A stretch of 64,000 bases of DNA from Mycocentrospora acerina (taxonomy: Eukaryota; Ascomycota; Dothideomycetes; Pleosporales). The stretch covers positions 434,001 to 498,000 of the forward strand of contig JAKUHH010000284.1 in assembly GCA_022701365.1 (NCBI GenBank), in the 5' to 3' direction. Positions 1-11,138 of the stretch are shown here, one piece after another. The first letter of the stretch is position 1. Each line of letters begins with the position of its first letter. The translations under genes and the position numbers were made by a program. The notes beneath the pieces were generated by a model. It searched no databases, was not told where the DNA came from, and was given only the letters and a program-made list of their open reading frames with translations.

Positions 1-2
1 TG

Positions 3-209
3 CACAAGATTGCAAAGAGCAAGTGGAGTCCCATGAGCGTGCTGAGCGATGAAGACTATGTCAAGATGATGCAGGAAAAGGTCCTCAAGGTCGAGGCCGA
101 GATTGCAATGATTGACGACAGGATCGAGGCACACAAAAAGAGGGCAAGGGACATGGAGGTGCACAAGTTGGCCCAAGAGCAGCAGCAGCAAGCGCAAGGC
201 GGAAAATAA
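3..209 (+). CDS. C-terminal end of an unidentified conserved-looking fungal protein (partial)
   Basis: An open frame enters from the left edge and ends at TAA 207-209, giving the last 68 residues of a protein whose start lies outside the window. The segment has a short motif resembling SKWSPMSVLSDEDY, followed by a charged helical stretch rich in Glu, Lys and Met that could form a coiled coil, and a Gln-rich tail (QEQQQQAQGGK). Codon choice is GC-rich in third positions like the genes nearby. The motif before the helix reminds me of small fungal DUF proteins, possibly of the DUF5321 type, but I cannot confirm this. No function is assigned. It converges on the HAM1-like gene. Confidence 0.6.
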   Translation, partial: HKIAKSKWSPMSVLSDEDYVKMMQEKVLKVEAEIAMIDDRIEAHKKRARDMEVHKLAQEQQQQAQGGK

Positions 210-809
210 AAGGTCGCAAAAAAGGGACATCTCAGTCAACATTGCACCAATAGTGTCATGGTGTTGGCTTCTGTATTCAACAGATTCCTTCTCCTACATG
301 TCCTACTGCATCGGATTTACTTTTCTCATCTATGCAAGTTACTGTGCAATAACATGCTTGGAGACAGGAAAAAAATCTTCTCTTCAGTGATTCACAGTCA
401 GGCGGAGAGCACAATCCAAAGGGACCACATTGTCTCCATGTGTCTTACAGCCTGCCATTACACCTTGAACATTAGACACCCACCACTCACGTCTGACACT
501 TTACCATAATCGCCGTACCTCAACATCATGCCAAGTGTCGCAAACCGAATATAATTTGGAAAATGTTCGCGCATTTACTATTAACCAAGCTGTGCAATTC
601 CACCCATAATCAAGGTAATTCCCACCTTCGTGCCCTTGACCTCCACATTACAGGCCTATTTTTCCAACATAAACACCCCCTTTTACCCGTGTGCTATGCG
701 CTATGCGCAGTTCTGGTATCATCCATGTTCAAAAGGTATGGAAACCTCAAAAGAAAAATCGTAATCATCAACCATCGCCATCATCTCTCAAACAAAGCGT
801 CAACAAAAT
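210..809. other. Intergenic, convergent 3' ends
   Basis: This stretch lies between the stop of the partial left gene and the stop of the HAM1-like gene. It must hold both 3' UTRs. Small open frames here have no family features. Nothing else was seen. Confidence 0.6.
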
Positions 810-3800
810 TTAAGCACGACCCTGGAACACTGGATTCTGGTCGCCGAATGCCGTGTTGAACTGACCAGTGGAGCCTTGCGTAGGAACAGTACCAGTGAAA
901 CCAGTAGTGCCAGTAGAACCGCCAATACTACCAGAAGTGTTGGGATTGAATGCAGTATCAATCTGACCAGCAAGACCTTGACCGGCGGTACCATGGCTGG
1001 CAAGACCTTGACCAGTGTATTCCTGACCGGTAAGTCCCTGACCAGTAAGGCCTTGTCCAGCAAGTCCATGACCAGCAAGACCCTGACTGCCAGTCTGGTG
1101 AGTGCCAGTAAGGCCGGGTCCGCTGGAGGAAAGAATTCCTTGACCCTGACCAGCATATCCTTGGCTCTCGGAGCCCTGGCCGGGGCGAGGGCCATAACCT
1201 CCTGCACGTCCGTGAGGCTTACGTGCGACATTGGCAAGCTTAGGCAAGCTCGATGTCTCCTTAGCAGAGCCAATAGAGAAGATGGGACTCTCCCACTTAT
1301 CACCCTTGGCAGCGAGCTCCTTGTACTCGGTAGCCTTGGTGGAGATGCCACCGGGCAGCGATATGTTCTTGAAGATGGAGTCGTGCTGAGTGACAGCTAC
1401 GTTGACCTGAGTATCCTTGGTCTTCTCCTTCAGCTGCTCCTTCTTCTGTTTACCTTGCATAACACGGCTCTGGACAGCAGAAGCGTATCGCTGGTACATG
1501 TTCTGGAGGTGCTGAGGATCAGGGTTGCGCTTGGCCTCAGCTTCAGCCTTCTCGGCTTCAACCTTGATATCGTAAAGCAGACTATCGAGCTGGTTGATAG
1601 AGTCCTTAATCTGCTTCTCAAGCACGCGCTGGATTACGGGACGCATGACCTTGAGGAGCAAAGGCTTAAACATGCTGAAGAGAAGCTGTAACCATTAGTG
1701 AAGGCCAATACATATGTACGAGGGGTAGCATACCTTGTGGTTGCTCTTTTTGATCTTGACAGCCAGGTTGCTGACATCGGTTTCAAGCTTGGTGACCTTG
1801 AAGAAATGGGTTTGTGAGTGGTTCTCGCGAGCCCTGTCTGCGGTTTCCATCTCGACCTTGAAACTGAATCCTGAACCACCCATGAAAACGTCCATGACGC
1901 CCTTGTCGGTGATGGATGGGAAACCCTGCTTACGCTTGACGTAGTACGAAACATCCCTCAAATCCATCTGTATGCCCGAAACAGAGAGCATGAGTGTGTT
2001 CTTACTCTTGCTTGAAATGGTCTTGCGACCCCAGCGCCAGTAGTTGTCCGAGCCGAACTCAATGGAGTTGGGGGTAAGGTTGTCACCTTCAACGACAAGG
2101 TTCTCGACAATGGCGTCGACTGCGCTGTCACTGTATTCAATACGGGGAATAGGAATGTACTGAACACTTTCAAAAAATCCGGGAAGAATGACTTCAGTGA
2201 CATCCTTCAAGAGGTGAGGCTTGAAGGTAGTCTTGCCATTCTCGTCTGTGCTAAGATCGTTGAATAGTTTGTTGACAGAGTTGGCGAAGGCTGTGTTTTG
2301 CGGATCGGCGTCAAATTGCTCACCAATGTACTTGAGCTCATCGGTAACGCGATCAGTAAGGCCTCGGTAACGGCCTCGCAGTAGATTATGACCCTCATCA
2401 TAAATACTGTTCCACTCGTTGTTCCACTCGTCTTCTAGGATGAATCCTTGTTGCTGGAGAGACTTTCGGATGAATGAATCAAGACGTGTGAACCAACGCT
2501 TAAGTTCAGGGTCCTGGTCAGCAGCCTTGTAAATGTCACTGATGGATTCGATGAGATCATCGAATGAGGTGCTGTTGGCAAACCGCTCGAGGAGAGTCTT
2601 CAAATTGGTTAGCCAATGATGGTTGTCAGAGAAAAATCCTATCACATACCTTAAGATCAGCCTCAGCGATTCGGAGCGAATCATCCTGATGCGCACCTTG
2701 AAGGGATCCCTTGCTCTGCTGGCCAACGTTCTTGCCATGGCTTGCATACTTCTCAGCTAGAGTAAGGAGGGTCTCGATGGCGCGCTGATAATCTTGGTGG
2801 CCCTGAATCTCTACTACCATTTTCTTGAGGCGCCAGATTGTCTGTTCACGGCGCTCCTCAGGCATCTTCTTGCCCAAATAGTTGTTCAATTGTTCTCGGC
2901 GAGCACGAGCCTTCTCCTTGGCCTTCTCCTTCTCCTCCTCGGGAATGTTCTCGTCAACCTTTTGTTTAGCTTCTTGGGCGGCTGCGCGGATATCGAGACC
3001 GGTAGAATCACCAGTCTGTGCCTCGTGGGCTGCGCGATCTGCAGTATCACGAGGATCGCGCGAGCCTGTCCCAGCCTCGTTTACATCGGCAGCAGCACGC
3101 TTTACGTCGGCTTTTCCAATGTTAGGCAGGTTTGACCTCGCCTGGTTCTTAAGATCACCGACAGATGGGACATCATGCCAAGTGTTGTCCTCAGCGGGCT
3201 CGTCCAGGCGGTTGAGGCGTTCTTCTGAGGGCTTGACCTTGTTGGCTGTGTTCTGTGCGGCATCGCCAGCAATGTCTCGTAGTAGAACGGAAGCATCTGA
3301 CAAAAGCTTTCGGAATTGGCCGTTAGAGATGATGAGCGTACCGAGGGTGCGGAAACCTTCGAGCGCCTCATTTCCTTCACGACGGGCTGATTCCTTGTCA
3401 ACAGGGGCATTTGGCAAAGAAGCATTGCCACCGCTGATTTGCTCGGCTTGCCAGATGAAGTCTTGCAGGAGGTTGCCCTCGTTCTTTGTGAGAAGCAGGA
3501 TCTTGGCCTGCTCAATGACCTTTCTCAGGTCATTGACGAGCGTCTGTCCCTCGGCGGAGAGCTTCTTTGATGGTGAGCTGAGAGCCTTGTGTGCAATAGC
3601 CGAATTCAGCGCAATATCAATCTGCTTGTTGGAAGGGACCTTGCCGTTCGAAAACGCTGCATGTAGTCAGCAACTGTTTACACTGCGTACGCAATACGTG
3701 GGGTATGCTACGTCATAATGAGTTGCACATACCTTGGAAAATCCCGTACAGCTGGAGCTTGTTGTTGACATCAGTCTCCTTCTGCTTCAAGTCCACCGGG

Positions 3801-3875
3801 CCTGTGCAAACACGTTAGTAACAATCACTTCAAACATGGGATGTTGTACGTACGGTTAACCGATGAAGAGACCAT
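810..3875 (-). CDS. HAM1-like (DUF5923/DUF4449) fungal protein with C-terminal GQGLTGQ-type repeats
   Basis: Five exons on the minus strand: 3854-3875, 3733-3801, 2650-3656, 1734-2597 and 810-1685. All introns have GT..AG ends and the phases agree, giving 945 residues. The N-terminus (MVSSSVNRPVDLKQKETD) and the order of conserved blocks match a family of large soluble fungal proteins that, as I recall, Pfam lists as HAM1_N (formerly DUF5923, about residues 1-650) and HAM1_C (formerly DUF4449, about 660-820). The family is thought to have a lipid-binding BPI-like fold; its role here is unknown. No signal peptide or membrane segment is seen. The middle is highly charged and helical. The tail, about residues 830-905, is a run of Gly-Leu-Thr/Ala-Gly-Gln units. 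The second exon is only 69 bp. The start is set by the family N-terminus. I am sure of the gene model and fairly sure of the family. Confidence 0.82.
960..1125 (-). repeat. Short tandem repeat coding for Gly-Leu-Thr/Ala-Gly-Gln units
   Basis: On the plus strand, units close to 15 bp (gaccagtaaggccttgtcc and variants) follow one another. They lie in frame in the last exon of the HAM1-like gene and encode GLTGQ, GLAGQ and GLAGH units. Imperfect copies suggest an old expansion. Confidence 0.75.
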
Positions 3876-5810
3876 GGTGTGGAGTGTAGTCAGACGATGT
3901 GTCTGAGTATGGGGTATTAAAGGAGGGGGTATCAAATAAACAGACGCTTGGGCTGAACAATGGAGGGGGTGATTCTTCAATGTTTGGGTATCGTAATTGA
4001 TAGATTTGGGTGAGGCGAGGGGAAGGAGTCAGCTTTATTGTGAAGCGGAATGCAGTTGCCGTATACGAGGGTCCAGCAAAGTGGGCAGGTGCGACCACCC
4101 CTACGTCATCTGCGCGTCGACACGCGAAAATCTAGACACCTCTTTGGCGGCCTGTTTGTCTTGCTTGACCCTGCGAAGGCTGGGCAAGCAATGATGTGCA
4201 CCATTGATCCAGATTCGGCACCGTGCACAATGTGCATTGTGCCGCTTGTCCAGCTGGAGCGCCCGATGATGCGTCTTTTATTTGCCCATTCGAGGTCAAC
4301 AATGCCTAATTGGACTAGTTTTCCACCACGAGGATTCGATTACTTACTAGATCCCCAGCTAGGATTGCCGTGAATCCTGCTCGTCATGCTTGTTCGGGTC
4401 ACACAACGATGTTGATCATTAGAATACCGTCTGCTCTCACATTGGACTGTTGAGAGGGGGTTTCTTCTTTTCTCACACATGTTCAATAACTATGGTGCTC
4501 TGTTATATTTCTTACTTGATAATGTTCGACGGAAACAATCATCTCATCTCGATCATGGTGCATGTGCAACGCCAACTCCTCTCATTAACGCTGTGGCTAG
4601 TCTGTGGCTAGTGCGAGCACTACGTCAGCAGCCAGGAAACGTCTCCGTTGGTCACTATGACGCTATCTACCTTACTCGTAGCGCCTCTGTCGTTCCGATC
4701 CCCATTTCTATTGGCTGTGTACGCGTATCTCCTGGTCTGTGATCGCGTGGCGCTCTCCCGCTCCTCCGCCTCGCTCCCAATGCTCAAAGACCTACGGGAT
4801 AGTCACGCGCACTTGTCGAGCGGGATCGAACAATCAGAAAATAACACTTGGCAGCTGCACGAGAGAGAGATTCCTTGCTGTGCTTGTTAGCTCTCACTAA
4901 AGAGTACTGCGATGGAGGCTGACCTTGTGTGCTACCTACCATGGCTGCAGCAAGTTGGATGATGAGTATAGTCAAAATTTAGTGGAGATCCGCCAGAAGC
5001 GTCGTATGCCTGCTCTATTACTACACAATGTTTGCGACGTATTGTAGTTGCAGTACACAATCCTGTCAAAGTTTCACATAGCGAGGTTCCATCTAGTTAT
5101 TTCAATTCGTTACGAAATTCGGCTTTTGTAGAGCAATTTGAGCAAGCCCCATCTTCGATTCTCGCATCATCGACCTTATCATGCATGCAACGATTGGTTC
5201 TCTTAGATCAAACACATGCAACCACACCGCCTTTCGAACAAAATTTGTAGCAGCTGTCTTTGGAATGCAGATACACCCATGTAGACCGATTAAGGTTGCA
5301 GATCAGATGCTTCCCGCGGCCGAGCAGGGGACAACGATGTATGCTCGACGCGGGAAGGTTGATGATCGGCACGCCAACAAGGCCACCCTTCAAATGCAAT
5401 TCAGGTTAATATTTAAGATAAGTCTTGTCAGAGAAGACCCTGCTTGCGTCAAAAGCAACAACTTAGCTGTCCATTGCCGGAGAGATACTTCATCAATAAT
5501 AGCAAGCAAGTGATACTTTGGAACCTAATTATTTTAACAGGCGCTTGTTTGTTGCTCCGCATTCGTTACCCCACTAAGGATGACTGGACAGTAGTCTATG
5601 ACGTAGTCTTTTATTTCTTGTCTTTTTTACCAGAGTATATGGTTAGCATAGTGAATTTCATGAGTCTGTTTCATGCACCATTTTGAGAAAAGCTTATTAA
5701 TGTGATCTCCTAGAGCTATCATTAAGTGCATCATTTTATCCGTAATATCATCAATTCCATTTTTTTAAGCATGGAAACCTAGCCAACGCTTCTAACCCGA
5801 AGAAAGATGA
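3876..5810. other. 1.9-kb intergenic: HAM1-like promoter and wall-protein 3' region
   Basis: The part next to 3875 should hold the promoter and 5' UTR of the HAM1-like gene, and the part next to 5811 the 3' UTR of the wall protein. Open frames of up to about 110 codons occur on both strands, but none has domain features, a credible intron structure or biased composition. No tRNA, transposon end or tandem repeat was recognised. Confidence 0.55.
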
Positions 5811-8800
5811 TCACAACAAGCCAAGGGCGACACCGGCGGCACCAAGCACCCAACCTCCGAGGTTTCCAGTAGGCAGTGGTGCAGCACCAGTATACTCTGA
5901 CAAGCTCGACCTGATACTGGATATTGAGGCTGATTGAGGAATTGTAGACGTGCCGTTTGAGGTGCCAATCGATTGTGTCGTAAGTCGTGATGATTGCGGT
6001 GGTGGAGGAGCAGTACCAGAAGACAATACTTCAGTCTCAGAGGTTCCAGAATCGGAACCTTGGAAGCTTGATGTTCTAATAACTGAAGTACTGATTTGAG
6101 AGGTACTGCGCCTAGATGTGCTGACGACGTCAGAAGTCTGCGGAGGTGAAGACGACTCGGGCGCGAAAGAAGACGGCGAAGAGAAATCAGGAATGAGAGA
6201 AGAAGTTATAGCTTTGGAACTAGAGCCAGCCGCACTGCTCGAACGGGAAGATGTGAGAGTAATAATTGGAACAGGAGGCTCGCTGGAAGGTTGTTTCTGC
6301 GGCTCGCTACTAGGAACAGGAGGGGCGACAGCGCTTGAGGATGGAGGAGCAGGTGTTTCGATCACTTCTGTGGGGACAACCTGAGATTGGACAGCAACTG
6401 GTATTGTGCGGGTCCTGGTCGCATCGGCTTGCGACGTGGTCAACACCGAAGTAGTACTGCCTAGTGATGCAGTGCCTTTCTGCGTCGTGCCTCCGACAAT
6501 AGGATCGCATGCGCCTTCACCACCAATTTGTCTTCCAAGCTGCGCACGAACGGTAGGGAGAGAATTGAGATATTCAACAACAGTAGGAGCAACTAATGCA
6601 GGATTAGGAATGTCGGATTCAGGGAGGATCAGACGTTCATAGTTTGTTGGTGCGGGCAAGGCCAAAGTAAGGGTGTTTCTGACACACAGAGATCCAACCG
6701 GCTCGACAGAGATGTGACTGAAAGTTGCATACGCTGCATAAGTGGTGGGATATGTTAGTGTGACGCCTTCAAATTCCCATGTAATAGTCTGCGTGGGAGT
6801 GGGCAGTGGCTCGGTGTAAAGTGAAGTCCTGACAGTGCTCCCTGCGTTATTTGTAAAGATGTCCAAGGTAACAACTGGCAAAGATGTCGTGCTAACAATA
6901 ACTACGCCAGGGTAGACTAATCTCGTTGCTGTGACATCGATCTGGCAATCCGAAGTACAAGAGATGGGCGCAGACGAACGTGAACTAGAGCTTGGAGCAG
7001 CTGTTGTACTGGGACTTGCTGTCACTGTTTGAAGGACGGTGGTAGGAAGAATTTCCGTGATAGTTAAAGACGCAGTAGAGAATATAGTAGAAAGTAATGT
7101 GCTGCCTGGAAGTTGAGTCGTGATGACTTGCGTCGCGCCCGGAAGTGTCAGAGTATTGGTAACTACTACTCCTGGCAACGTGGTTGTCAATAGCAACGTG
7201 GTGAAGGTGGTAATAGCAGGTAGTTGAGTGACTATAGTTTGTGTACCTGCCGGAATCGTTATGGTGGAGACCAAGGTGCTAGCCGGTAATTGCGAGACAA
7301 TAGTTTGAGTCCCGCCTGGCCCACTGACAGTCGAAACAACCGTGCTTACAGGCAATGTCAAAGTCGTCACGATGGTTTCCTGGGGAGTGATACTAATGGT
7401 AGTCACGGTTGCTTGAGGTAGCGTAAGTGTGGATATTTGGGTAATTACACTTATTACTGGCGGTAGCTGAGTTGTGACTGTTTGCGTCGATCCAGGGGCT
7501 GTTATCGTGGCGACTGTGGTCAAAGGTGGTAAGGTTAGGGTAGAGACAATCGTAAGAATACTAAGAGAAATTGAAGTGACGGTTTGACTGAGCGTCAGAG
7601 TCTGCGTACGATCCAGAGTCTGCGTACGATCAAGAGTCTGCGTACGATCAAGAGTCTGCGTACGATCAAGAGTCTCGGTTTGTGTACGTTCAACTGTTTG
7701 TGTTGCGGTACGATCGAGGGTCTGAGTCTGCGTGCGGTCAATCGTTTGAGTCCGGTCGAGGGTCTCGGTTGCAGTGCGATCAATTGTTTCGGTCATTGTA
7801 AGGCCAATTGTCTGTGTGGCTGTGCGATCAAGTGTCTCAGTTTGCGTACGGCTAATGGTCTGAGTTTGTGTGCGATCAATGGTCTGGGTTTCATTGATAG
7901 TTTGTGTACGATCAATGGTCTGAGTTTGTGTACGATCAATGGTCTGAGTTTGTGTATGATCAATGGTCTGGGTTTCATTGATAGTCTGCGTACGATCAAT
8001 GGTCTCTGTGCGTTCAAGAGTTTGCGTACGATCAACAGTCTGGGTTCGGTCGAGAGTCTGAGTTCTTTCCAGGGTTTGTGTACGGTCGAGGGTCTGAGTT
8101 CGATCAACTGTTTGGGTAGGGCCTGGAATCTCGGTTGTCACGACAGGACCTGGTGTTTGGACGGTTTGCGTCACCAAGAACGTTTCTGTCGCAACTGATG
8201 TTTGCACAACTGTAATAATTGTCGTTTGCCATGATGTGACAGTCGAGGCAGACACTAATCAAAAATAAGTAACCCGATTTTTTTAATGTGACGATAAACT
8301 TACAGGTGATGTTGACCGGGATAAATGTTGTTATGTATTCTGTGAATGAAACCTGGAGAGTTTAGAATAAATATTGGCCACATGGCAAGTATCTAGCTAA
8401 GCTTACATTGAAAGTTGTGGTAGTACTATATGTACTGTATTCCGTCGTACGGAATGTGCTCACATCAGTTGTACGAACAGTGCTAACGTCGGTCGTATGG
8501 TCGATCGTGCGGTCAGTTGTTCGATCGGTCGTACGGAGTGTGCTAACTTCAGTTGTTGGAACAAGCTGGGGCACGGATTAGATATTGATAAGCACGCTTA
8601 AGATTACAGAGTAGCAAGTATAGTGAACATGCTATTACGACTTACAGAAATGGTGGTTACGGTGTAGGTCTAGAGCGTCAGTGGATGAATATAGCCACAG
8701 CAGAAGAGACTTACGGAAGTTGAACGCTCTGTAATTGTATTATTAATTATTAAAGTCGGTCCTAGAACCGTGGTTGGTTCCGTAAGCGTCTTGTTCACAG

Positions 8801-9419
8801 TAATAGTTGGGCCTGGAACTTGAGTCTCTTCTGTTTTTGTAAAAGTCTGTCTATCGTTAGTAAAGTGCATGCTCATTTGAGCAACTCCATACCGAGATTT
8901 GAGTGACGTTGTATGTGACCGGTACTTTGACTTCAGTTGTAGCTGTTTCGGTTGATACAGTAGTGTCTGTCTTGGTCTGCGATAGTTAGGATATAATAGA
9001 GTTGGATTTATGGTTCGGTGCCGTGCCTTTGTTTCTGTGACAGTAATTTTATCAACCTAGATACGTAAATAAATTGATCTTTTCATTTTTGAGCAAGTTG
9101 TTTATACCTGTGTATTTGTAACAGTCACTGTAGCCGTTAGAGCCTTGGTTATGGTCTCATAACATGTCGATATTGATGTGACAGTCCTGACAGGCTTATT
9201 AATGATAGTCGTGCACGATTTGTAACCCCTTTGAACCTCATCTGGGTCCTCTTCAGGCGATGAAGAGGGGGAGGCTGAGGGAGATAAATATTCAATCGAA
9301 GACGCAGGCAGAGACTGTGTAGACTGTGTAGATAGCGTTCGTTGACTAAGCGCGAGGACGGAAGAATTCTGCGCAACAGTCACACCAGCCACGGCTAATA
9401 AAAGCCAAAAGTTACGCAT
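5811..9419 (-). CDS. Thr/Ser-rich GPI-anchored cell-surface (adhesin-like) protein
   Basis: Eight exons: 9108-9419, 9027-9056, 8893-8976, 8715-8846, 8646-8669, 8407-8565, 8304-8352 and 5811-8254, giving 1077 residues. Introns 1 to 6 are all phase 0 and the last is phase 1. The 30-bp exon 2 is followed by a GC donor instead of GT. The protein starts with a signal peptide (MRNFWLLLAVAGVTVAQ). Short Thr-rich blocks follow (for example TVTTIS and TTDRTTDRT), with two Cys in exon 1. Next comes a long run of Asp-Arg-Thr-Gln-Thr units at about residues 310-470, then Thr/Val-rich beta-type repeats, a Ser-rich stalk, and a hydrophobic C-terminus (GGWVLGAAGVALGLL) typical of GPI addition. It is probably heavily O-glycosylated and located in the cell wall; adhesion is inferred from composition only. 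No enzymatic domain is seen. Confidence 0.85.
7590..8112 (-). repeat. 18-bp coding minisatellite (DRTQTL / DRTQTI units)
   Basis: The plus strand shows perfect or near-perfect 18-bp units such as agagtctgcgtacgatca, with four almost identical copies around 7600-7672. More diverged 18-bp and mixed units continue to about 8112. The units stay in frame in the last exon of the wall-protein gene, so copy-number change would alter protein length without breaking it. Confidence 0.85.
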
Positions 9420-9556
9420 TTTGAAAGTGAGGGACTGTTAGGCCGACCAAGCGAGTGGTATGCGGCTCAACACTGCGTAAGTCAGAACTTCGTGTCAGTG
9501 TTTTGGCGTGTCGGGACAGGCTTTGTACGCAGAATCACACAATGACAACACTCTAG

Positions 9557-10175
9557 TTAGGTGTATGCAAGGGAACTGAATATAGTAGAGTATAGCCGAT
9601 ATGATCCAAGCATTAAGAAGAGAGCCAGACTAATGGACAGGTGCAAAACACTGATCAAAGGGTTGTCAAAAACAGATCTCGTACCTTGCAGAAAACGATG
9701 GATTGCAGAGGAAAACTCAAGATAGAAATGCCTGACACGTCGGAACAGCAAGACCAGGTGACTATAAAGCGATAATGTGAGTATCAGTCCGGACGCACGT
9801 TTACTCCACTTGACAATTGCGCTGATGGGGCTGCTTTCAACCATGCTTCTCCAATAATACTGTTCTCCAGGGATATTCAATGACATGGCCCAGACAGGGG
9901 TTATGCTGGCAGAGAGAGAGACCTGGTCAATCAGCCATGAACATGGTTGAGGTATCGCACAAGGTTCTTACTATAACGTGATCGGAATATGCACAAGGCT
10001 GGCTCACTTCGAAGAGCATCGCGTGGGAGAATGCGAAGATGGCGCAAAACATAAAAGGAAACCTATCCCGATCAATTCGGAATAGAGTTATCAATACAGA
10101 TGTGCCGATCCATTCATTGAGCATACACAGTCGGACGTCCGTAGAGGATCCCAGAGACCAAGGTCTAGAAATCAC
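9557..10175 (-). CDS. Possible small multi-pass membrane protein (unrecognised)
   Basis: Two open frames can be joined by a 49-bp intron (9923-9971, GTAAGA..CAG, phase 0). The exons are 9972-10175 and 9557-9922, giving 189 residues from ATG 10175. The product would have about three hydrophobic segments: one near FMFCAIFAFSHAMLFEV, one near LILTLSLYSHLVLLF, and one near SVLHLSISLALFLMLGSY. No family is recognised. The case rests on the clean splice and the hydrophobic pattern alone; an upstream exon may be missing. It sits between the start of the GPI wall protein and the transmembrane pseudo-protease. It could also be chance open frames. Confidence 0.33.
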
Positions 10176-11138
10176 TCGTGGGGTCCACCATGTAGTGATT
10201 GCTGACTTGCACTACATATTCGCCGGATCTAGCTAGCAACATACTACTCTTAGGCTAGAAAGCTGCAGCCCATCTGCAGCGCTCTTATGCGTGTGCGGCA
10301 CACTACGTGATTCTCGGGGGCCAAAAGTTACGGTGGAATGCGCAGCAAGAAGGGCCGCCCTAGCTGAAAATACTCGGTTCAGCCGCAAGCCATGCCGTAG
10401 ACAACGCCATCATACTGTTCATGCTACAACAGGCTGTCGATTTCCCATTCCTTGTGTGTTCAACTTTTTATGAAGTGTTAGCATGGTGTTGTAAGGGAGA
10501 GTGCACGTGCTAGTGTGAGCACCTGGCCAGAGGTTGACGATAGAGCGGAAGAGCGGGGCGGGTGGGTGGCCTGGCGCTAAAAAGGCGTTTTGTAGGCTGA
10601 GTAATATATCAATTCCTCCTTGACCATTTCGCCATTACATGCAGCCTACACATCTGCTGGGATGTGACGACAAGGTATGGTACCCTGGCGATCCTCCCGT
10701 CGTATTTAGCGTCTTAAATTATCCCCCAATAGGCGGCATCTCATCGACCAGTACTCATATCTCACCGGTTGCATGTCGCCTTATGGTTTTGGTGGTATTT
10801 CTGGAGCCAATTGTGCGTACCATTGTGGCGTCCTTACGATATCACACCCCACAATTTGGATGGGATGCTCTAAAGAGAGCTGCAGGGTTGGAGACGGGAG
10901 CTTTGAGTAGCCAATTAATACTACTCCCCCCCTTCTGTCGGAGGTGCTTCGTTTTGACAGGCCGTGGGCCACATGCTACCAGTCTAGAGTAACGCCTTTT
11001 GAAGCTGCCTTAAAACCAGGAAAGCATGCTGGCATCGCACTAGCCTGATTTATCAGCCGCTGTTTTTCATCAAATGACTTTTGTTGATGCTCGCGCATCC
11101 TGTGCTTCCTCTTCTTCTCAGTAAGCTTGAATTTTACA
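10176..11138. other. Intergenic: promoter region of the pseudo-protease gene
   Basis: This is about 0.96 kb with no convincing gene. A frame at 10639-10992 of 117 codons has no domain features. An ATG at 11087 begins a short hydrophobic frame but is out of frame with the gene downstream. An unseen upstream exon coding a signal peptide for that gene could lie here. Confidence 0.45.

Noticed and set aside
876..1691. A 271-codon plus-strand frame opposite the HAM1-like last exon
   Set aside because: It is a Ser/Thr/Leu-rich shadow of the repeat-bearing exon. The minus frame has the conserved protein.
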